Positions 5,850-9,604 of a stretch of 9,604 bases of DNA are shown one piece after another. The stretch is from Alphaproteobacteria bacterium. GTDB lineage: Bacteria; Pseudomonadota; Alphaproteobacteria; UBA828. The notes beneath the pieces are model-generated. The model saw nothing but the letters and a program-made list of their open reading frames with translations, did no database searches and was not told the origin of the DNA. Every line of letters starts with the position of its first letter. Position 1 is the stretch's first letter. Both the position numbers and the translations under genes were made by a program. The DNA is taken from NCBI GenBank assembly GCA_029937205.1, contig JAPYQV010000070.1, positions 1 through 9,604 of the forward strand. The letters are read 5' to 3'.

Positions 5850-6725
5850 ATGCGGCCAATCGGCAGGGGTATAAGCGCGCTTGTTCTTGTTAGCGCGCTA
5901 TTGTGCACCGTGGGCATGGCTCAGGAACAATCCGAGCAGCACGCCAACACATCGGAGTGGTTGCGCAACCAAGCGGAAAGCGGCACCTCGGAAGGGCGGG
6001 TCATTCTGCTCGACCAGGCAATACAGGGTTATGCCGAGGCGCAATTCATGCTTGGCGATATGTATCGTGGCGGTGTTGGTGCCACCCGTGATATGGCGCA
6101 GGCGCGACACTGGTATCAGGCGGCAGCCGCTCAGGGTCATAGCATGGCGTTGGAAAGCCTGCGAATTCTCGCCAGCGACGGAGATAGCGCGGCATTTTAT
6201 ATTTTAGGCGTCCTCAGCCGGGATGGGCGCGGCGTTCCGCGGGACCTTGTTGCGGCCCGTCAGGCATTTCATTGGGCCAGCGAGGGCGGCCATATTCTGG
6301 CCCATTTTGCCGAAGCGGAGCTGATGGCGAACGGCATGGGTGGCGCGGTTGATGAATTGGCGGCCTTGCGCAGCTATCTGCAAACCGTGCGTTTGGCCAG
6401 TGCTGCATTGGGGTCTCCGGTCGCAGAGAATATATCTGCGACTTTGGATCAGAGCCGCGCACTGGCGCAATATTGGATGGGCCGGACTTATCTGACAGGC
6501 CACGGCGGCGTTGTGCAAAACACCGCGGCGGCGGCAGGCTTGTTTGAGAGCGCTGCGCGTGATGGCGTGGCGCAAGCACAGTACGAATTAGGCCGCTTAT
6601 TTGCCCGGGGTAGGGGAGTTCCGCACGACCCTATGAAAGCGACTGCCTGGTTTGAAAAAGCGGTGGCACAGGGTTTGCGCGCTGCCGATGAAGAAATCGC
6701 AGGCATCAAAAGCGAGCTTAAATAG
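5850..6725 (+). CDS. Secreted Sel1-repeat (TPR-like) protein
   Basis: The 291-aa product begins with a signal peptide (MRPIGRGIS, hydrophobic stretch to Cys19, then VGMA before QEQ), so cleavage after Ala24 and export to the periplasm are likely. Cys19 is not in a good lipobox. Four Sel1-type repeats follow, at about residues 61-98 (AEAQFMLGDMYRGGVG), 112-150 (FYILGVLSRDGRGVPRD), 205-241 (AQYWMGRTYLTGHGGV) and 242-278 (AQYELGRLFARGRGVPHD). A less regular helical segment lies between the second and third. Such repeats bind protein partners; no enzyme domain is present. I start at the ATG at 5850 because it gives the signal peptide; the in-frame GTG at 5751 overlaps the upstream gene and adds a non-conserved-looking tail. 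The ribosome binding site is weak, so coupling to the upstream gene 34 bp away is plausible. Confidence 0.8.
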   Translation: MRPIGRGISALVLVSALLCTVGMAQEQSEQHANTSEWLRNQAESGTSEGRVILLDQAIQGYAEAQFMLGDMYRGGVGATRDMAQARHWYQAAAAQGHSMALESLRILASDGDSAAFYILGVLSRDGRGVPRDLVAARQAFHWASEGGHILAHFAEAELMANGMGGAVDELAALRSYLQTVRLASAALGSPVAENISATLDQSRALAQYWMGRTYLTGHGGVVQNTAAAAGLFESAARDGVAQAQYELGRLFARGRGVPHDPMKATAWFEKAVAQGLRAADEEIAGIKSELK

Positions 6726-6740
6726 ACGGGAGAATAGAGA

Positions 6741-7202
6741 ATGACCGGCTTCAACGTTTTGGCGACCAATCATACCAGCTTCACAGTGTCTGATTTGGAC
6801 CGTTCGCTTGGCTTTTTTTGCGACGTGCTTGGCTTTGAATTGTTGAATCGCTCGCCACGGGATCCCGAATTTATCGCGCGTGTGGTGGCCATTCCGGGAG
6901 CCGATATTGAAGTCGCTTATGTCCAGGCGCCAGGCCATCGGCTGGAACTGATCCAGTATCGCGGACCGGAGGGTCGGAAGCAGGTGGAGTCTCGGCCGTG
7001 TGATGCCGGGTTTGCCCATGTGGCGTTCGATGTTGATGATATTGATGCCGCCCTCGCGGCGTCAAAGAGCGCCGGCGTCGAGCCGCTCGGACCACCTCAG
7101 GATCTCGATCGCGGGCCGAACAAGGGCGGGAGGGTGGTTTATACGCGAGATCCTGACGGCATCACCATTGAGTTCATCCAGCCGCCAAAAGCGGCATCAT
7201 GA
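6741..7202 (+). CDS. VOC superfamily (glyoxalase-fold) metalloprotein
   Basis: The 153-aa protein has the two beta-alpha-beta-beta-beta modules of the vicinal oxygen chelate superfamily. The four expected metal ligands are in place: His11 (NHTSFTVSDLDRSLGFF), Glu69 (HRLELIQY), His93 (FAHVAFDVDDID) and Glu144 (DPDGITIEFIQ). This His-Glu-His-Glu set fits glyoxalase I-like lyases and methylmalonyl-CoA epimerase-like isomerases; dioxygenases of the fold usually differ. The reaction cannot be fixed from sequence. GGGAGA (6728-6733) sits 7 nt before the ATG, and the gene starts 15 bp after the Sel1 gene, so it is probably the last gene of that unit. It ends 40 bp from a convergent gene with no clear terminator between them. 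Confidence 0.88.
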   Translation: MTGFNVLATNHTSFTVSDLDRSLGFFCDVLGFELLNRSPRDPEFIARVVAIPGADIEVAYVQAPGHRLELIQYRGPEGRKQVESRPCDAGFAHVAFDVDDIDAALAASKSAGVEPLGPPQDLDRGPNKGGRVVYTRDPDGITIEFIQPPKAAS

Positions 7203-7242
7203 TCTTGGTACAGGTTGTCGGCAGATAGATTCTTGATGCGGA

Positions 7243-7530
7243 TCAAATAAGGTTGGAAACAATTTCGTTCCATTCCTCGGCGAGGCTGCCGCGGTGCGGC
7301 GGCTTGCCTGCTCGCCGGTACCAATGCTGGGCATTCGGAATGTCGTCCTCAACGCGGTGTAAATAGGCATGCACCCAGGCGCCGGCCGCATCGTCCTGGC
7401 TTTGGGCAAGCTCATGCGCGCGAGACCAATCTCCCTTCGCGGCAAACCACAAGGCCTTAACGGCTTGACTGTCGATATCTGCGGGTGGCGCGTCGCCGTC
7501 GAGCGATTGCTGGAAATCACGCAAGTTCAT
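7243..7530 (-). CDS. Conserved hypothetical protein with WYRRAG motif, 95 aa
   Basis: The 95-aa soluble protein carries a pattern I recognise from a widespread family of small uncharacterised bacterial proteins: VKALWFAAKGDWSRAHELAQ (24-43), then GAWVHAYLHRVEDDIPNAQHW (50-70), YRRAGKP (71-77) and a C-terminal LAEEWNEIVSNL. The two helical halves look like a single TPR or Sel1-like helix hairpin pair, but no function is known to me. I start at the ATG at 7530 (MNLRDFQQSL). The frame stays open far upstream, to 7986, but that extension looks like non-protein sequence and overlaps the end of the gene at 7812. No strong ribosome binding site is visible. Confidence 0.85.
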   Translation of the reverse strand: MNLRDFQQSLDGDAPPADIDSQAVKALWFAAKGDWSRAHELAQSQDDAAGAWVHAYLHRVEDDIPNAQHWYRRAGKPPHRGSLAEEWNEIVSNLI

Positions 7531-7632
7531 GGCATGAATTGCGGCGCTTGGCGTGCGCCGCGTTCTTGAAAGACGTTGTCGGGTTTTCTCATCGGTGTTA
7601 ACAATAGGCCACTTCGCGCAAGACGAACAGCA

Positions 7633-7782
7633 ATGCAGGTCACGGACGCCATGCCACAGCAAATGAAAAATATCCTGCAACTCATCGCCGATAATGTATT
7701 TTGGGCGTTTGTAATCTTGATGATAATTATGGGATCCGTGGTGGATTCGCCATTTATTAATGTCGGGCTGACCGCGCGTTAA
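7633..7782 (+). CDS. Possible small membrane peptide, 49 aa
   Basis: From the ATG at 7633 the product has a polar N-terminus (MQVTDAMPQQMKNILQLIAD), then a hydrophobic helix at about residues 22-38 containing FWAFVILMIIMGSVV, and a short tail ending in LTAR. The gene fills a 281-bp gap between two minus-strand genes, in which the minus-strand frames look non-coding. The frame can be extended upstream to an ATG at 7576, but that part is not protein-like. The ribosome binding site is poor (AAGACGA, about 6 nt upstream). It ends 29 bp before the convergent stop at 7812. No family recognised. Confidence 0.4.
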   Translation: MQVTDAMPQQMKNILQLIADNVFWAFVILMIIMGSVVDSPFINVGLTAR

Positions 7783-7811
7783 AATTACGCCGCTCGAATT
7801 CCACTCTCCAA

Positions 7812-9014
7812 TTATAGCTCTGCCGGAATTTCGATTACCGGATTGTCTGTCATGCCTGAGACAGTGAATGGCGTCTCGGGGTGCCCAATCGTTCCTGAAA
7901 ACGCCAGAGTATGATCGAAGCGATGGACGGTACCCTGCACCACAAGCGCGATCTGTCCGCCCGCAAGGGCGCCGCTCTTGAGCCACATTTCAATTTCGTG
8001 ACCGAGGCCTGATGGCCACGCATTGCCGAGCGCAAGGAGCGAAGATTCGTCTAGAGCACCGTGGACGCTCAGAGACACGAGCTTGGTGTCCATGCGGGCC
8101 TGGCCGGCCAAGTTGAGTGCTTCACCGTCGAGATCGAAATTTGCCGCCTTCAGCGAAAAGAATTTGTCCATATCGAGTTCGACCGTACCGCTGAGCGCTT
8201 CATTCAAGAGCGTTTCGGGGATCGCACCGGGCAGCATGGCGCCAAGGCCATTCAGCGCCATATCGGTAAATTTCAGGGTCAGTTCAATTTGCTGATCCTT
8301 CGTTCGGTACAAATCTTTTGCAGAGATATTGACCGGCTGTGAGGCGGTCTCAACAGTAAGATCAAAGGCACTCTGAACACCCTCCGCATGGGGTGCGATC
8401 AGGATATCGGCATCGGAAATATGAACTGTGGAATTTTCCAGTTCGTTGCCGATTTGGATATCGGCGTCGATAATTCGCATGTCGGGCAGGATATTTTCCG
8501 ATCCTTCTTCGGGATCGGGCGCTGATGCCAAGGTGATCAGGAAGTCCTCCAGAATTTTTCCGGAATCGCCAGGTTTTTTTGCGCCGATGTCGAATTTGAT
8601 GGCGCCGCCCGCCGTTTTAATCCAGCGAATTCGGGGCCTCACCACCGTAATCGCGGCAAGCCTCATATCGCCACCAAGCAGCTTGCCCGGGCTCAGGCCG
8701 GCGATAATTTCCGGCACTGTGGCGATATCCTGCAGGCTGTAATCTGCGACTCGTACACCGACCAGCGCCAGACCAATATTGCCATTTCCATCACTCCAGC
8801 GCAGCTCGAGGTCATCAAATTTTACGTCATAGGCGTAATAGAGGCGCGCACCGATGTCCTCCTGCAGGCGCGGGCCCAAAAAGGCGACAGAGAGAGGGCC
8901 GGCAGCAAGTCTTGCGGTAAACGCCGCAGCGATGAGGACCGCAAGGCCAAGTACTGCCCCGAAGGCGTATAGTGAATATTTGCGGAAGCCGCGAAAAGTC
9001 CGAGGAGCGTTCAT
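7812..9014 (-). CDS. AsmA/YhdP-like envelope protein (DUF3971-type), apparently short
   Basis: The 400-aa product starts with a basic N-terminus (MNAPRTFRGFRKY) and one transmembrane helix at about residues 14-36. The AAGPLSVAFLGPRLQEDIGARL segment follows, which in alphaproteobacterial AsmA/YhdP-like proteins opens the long periplasmic beta-rich region. Later strands of the form VRVADYSLQDIATVPEI, LRLAAITVVRPRIRW and WPSGLGHEIEMWLKSGALAGG fit that family, thought to act in lipid or envelope homeostasis between the membranes. Relatives I know are about 1,000 residues or longer; this one ends soon after the WP..LG segment where a large C-terminal region would begin. The ATG at 9014 is preferred; a TTG at 9083 is in frame but poorly placed. 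The gene is divergent from the TPR gene at 9185. Confidence 0.7.
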   Translation of the reverse strand: MNAPRTFRGFRKYSLYAFGAVLGLAVLIAAAFTARLAAGPLSVAFLGPRLQEDIGARLYYAYDVKFDDLELRWSDGNGNIGLALVGVRVADYSLQDIATVPEIIAGLSPGKLLGGDMRLAAITVVRPRIRWIKTAGGAIKFDIGAKKPGDSGKILEDFLITLASAPDPEEGSENILPDMRIIDADIQIGNELENSTVHISDADILIAPHAEGVQSAFDLTVETASQPVNISAKDLYRTKDQQIELTLKFTDMALNGLGAMLPGAIPETLLNEALSGTVELDMDKFFSLKAANFDLDGEALNLAGQARMDTKLVSLSVHGALDESSLLALGNAWPSGLGHEIEMWLKSGALAGGQIALVVQGTVHRFDHTLAFSGTIGHPETPFTVSGMTDNPVIEIPAEL

Positions 9015-9184
9015 TGCTGTGATCTGTCCGGGATATTTGTGAATAATGGAACTCTGAACTCTTATGATAGAGGGGCAAATCAAGTGCCTTCACAGGCGAG
9101 TGATTGTCATGTTTGTTTTTAGGGACTAACGAAAGTGTGGCAGCGGCGGATGGGATAAACCGCCATTCTTTGGAGAACAGCGGT
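9015..9184. promoter_or_regulatory. Divergent intergenic region between AsmA-like and TPR genes
   Basis: These 170 bp must hold promoters for both divergent genes. A small hairpin, GGCGG-CCGCC (9145-9149 with 9161-9165, read near GGCGGATGGGATAAACCGCC), lies in the probable leader of the TPR gene. I see no promoter pair good enough to assign. Confidence 0.35.
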
Positions 9185-9604
9185 ATGAACAGGGCCGAGC
9201 GGCGGCGGCAAAACAAGTTGGCGCGAAGCGGGGGCGGCAATCACCCCGACGTGGTTTTGCGACAAGCCATGGACCATTTGCAATCAGGCCATTTGAAACG
9301 CGCCGAAAAATCATTTGGCCGGGTATTGAAGAATTTCCCCGAGCATCCCGACGCGCTGCATTATCAGGGTGTCGTTATGTATCAACTCGGTCGCTTCGAC
9401 GAGGCCATGACACATCTGTCTGCCGCGATTGCGGCCGCACCGGATTACGCCGAAGCGCGCAACAGTTTGGGAATTGTCTTGCTCGAGAAGCGCGAGTTCG
9501 ATGAGGCAGCGGTACATTTTTCTCGTGCCCTTGAAGTCCGCCCAGATTTCGCCGGCGCACACGCTAATTTGGGTAATGCACATCAGGAAATCGGTGCGTT
9601 CGAC
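9185..9604 (+). CDS. TPR protein, N-terminal 140 residues (runs off the window)
   Basis: The frame opens with MNRAERRRQNKLARSGGG, a basic N-terminus I know from TPR proteins of Rhodospirillales-type bacteria. Three to four TPRs follow: QAMDHLQSGHLKRAEKSFGR, LHYQGVVMYQLGRFDEAMTH, ARNSLGIVLLEKREFDEAAV and AHANLGNAHQEIGAFD, separated by the usual P-x-x-xx-A turns (FPEHPDA, APDYAEA, RPDFAGA). GGAG (9172-9175) lies 9 nt before the ATG. The frame is open to the last base, so the C-terminal domain is unseen. In relatives this can be a glycosyltransferase of O-GlcNAc-transferase type, a sulfotransferase or a methyltransferase. Confidence 0.88.
   Translation, partial: MNRAERRRQNKLARSGGGNHPDVVLRQAMDHLQSGHLKRAEKSFGRVLKNFPEHPDALHYQGVVMYQLGRFDEAMTHLSAAIAAAPDYAEARNSLGIVLLEKREFDEAAVHFSRALEVRPDFAGAHANLGNAHQEIGAFD

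Noticed and set aside
5273..5917. 214-codon minus-strand frame opposite the racemase-like gene
   Set aside because: Shadow frame: the plus strand has clear family motifs and this translation has none.
7531..7986. Upstream extension of the 95-aa minus-strand gene
   Set aside because: Composition is not protein-like (rich in His, Arg, Cys, Trp in irregular order) and it overlaps the end of the AsmA-like gene; family similarity starts near MNLRDF.

Overview
The window looks like chromosomal DNA of an alphaproteobacterium, probably a Rhodospirillales-like or related environmental lineage. The basis is moderate-to-high GC coding sequence, an MNRAERRR-type N-terminus on a TPR protein, a TPR/methyltransferase fusion of a kind I associate with this group, an AsmA/YhdP-like envelope protein and a 95-aa conserved hypothetical ending in a WYRRAG motif. 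The taxonomic call is inference. I see no tRNA, rRNA, CRISPR array, insertion sequence or phage gene.

Left part (1-2972): the window opens inside, or two bases into, a gene for a TPR protein fused to a class I SAM-dependent methyltransferase. A single in-frame TAA at 1280-1282 breaks it inside the SAM-binding glycine motif; the frame continues intact to 1942. Next, on the same strand, is a well-preserved N-carbamoyl-D-amino acid hydrolase (2025-2972) with the Glu-Lys-Cys triad of nitrilase-superfamily enzymes.

Middle (2973-4244): a 409-bp AT-rich gap with two inverted repeats leads into an 81-aa two-helix membrane protein (3382-3627), closed by a very strong terminator. Facing it on the minus strand is a 57-aa single-helix protein (3901-4074). 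A second hairpin lies between the two.

Centre-right (4245-7202): a divergent pair shares a 131-bp gap. A DUF1028 (Ntn-hydrolase-like) gene runs left. An Asp/Glu racemase-superfamily gene runs right and starts a likely three-gene unit (racemase-like, secreted Sel1-repeat protein, VOC/glyoxalase-fold protein) with gaps of 34 and 15 bp. The racemase-like protein keeps the C-terminal catalytic Cys but has Gly where racemases and maleate isomerases have the first Cys, as arylmalonate decarboxylase does. D-carbamoylase, DUF1028 and this protein lie within about 4 kb, which suggests, without proving, a small catabolic neighbourhood for N-carbamoyl or related amide compounds.

Right part (7203-9604): a 95-aa conserved hypothetical (minus), a likely 49-aa membrane peptide (plus), a 400-aa AsmA/YhdP-like protein (minus) that seems to lack the long C-terminal part of its relatives, and, divergent from it, the first 140 residues of another TPR protein that runs off the window.
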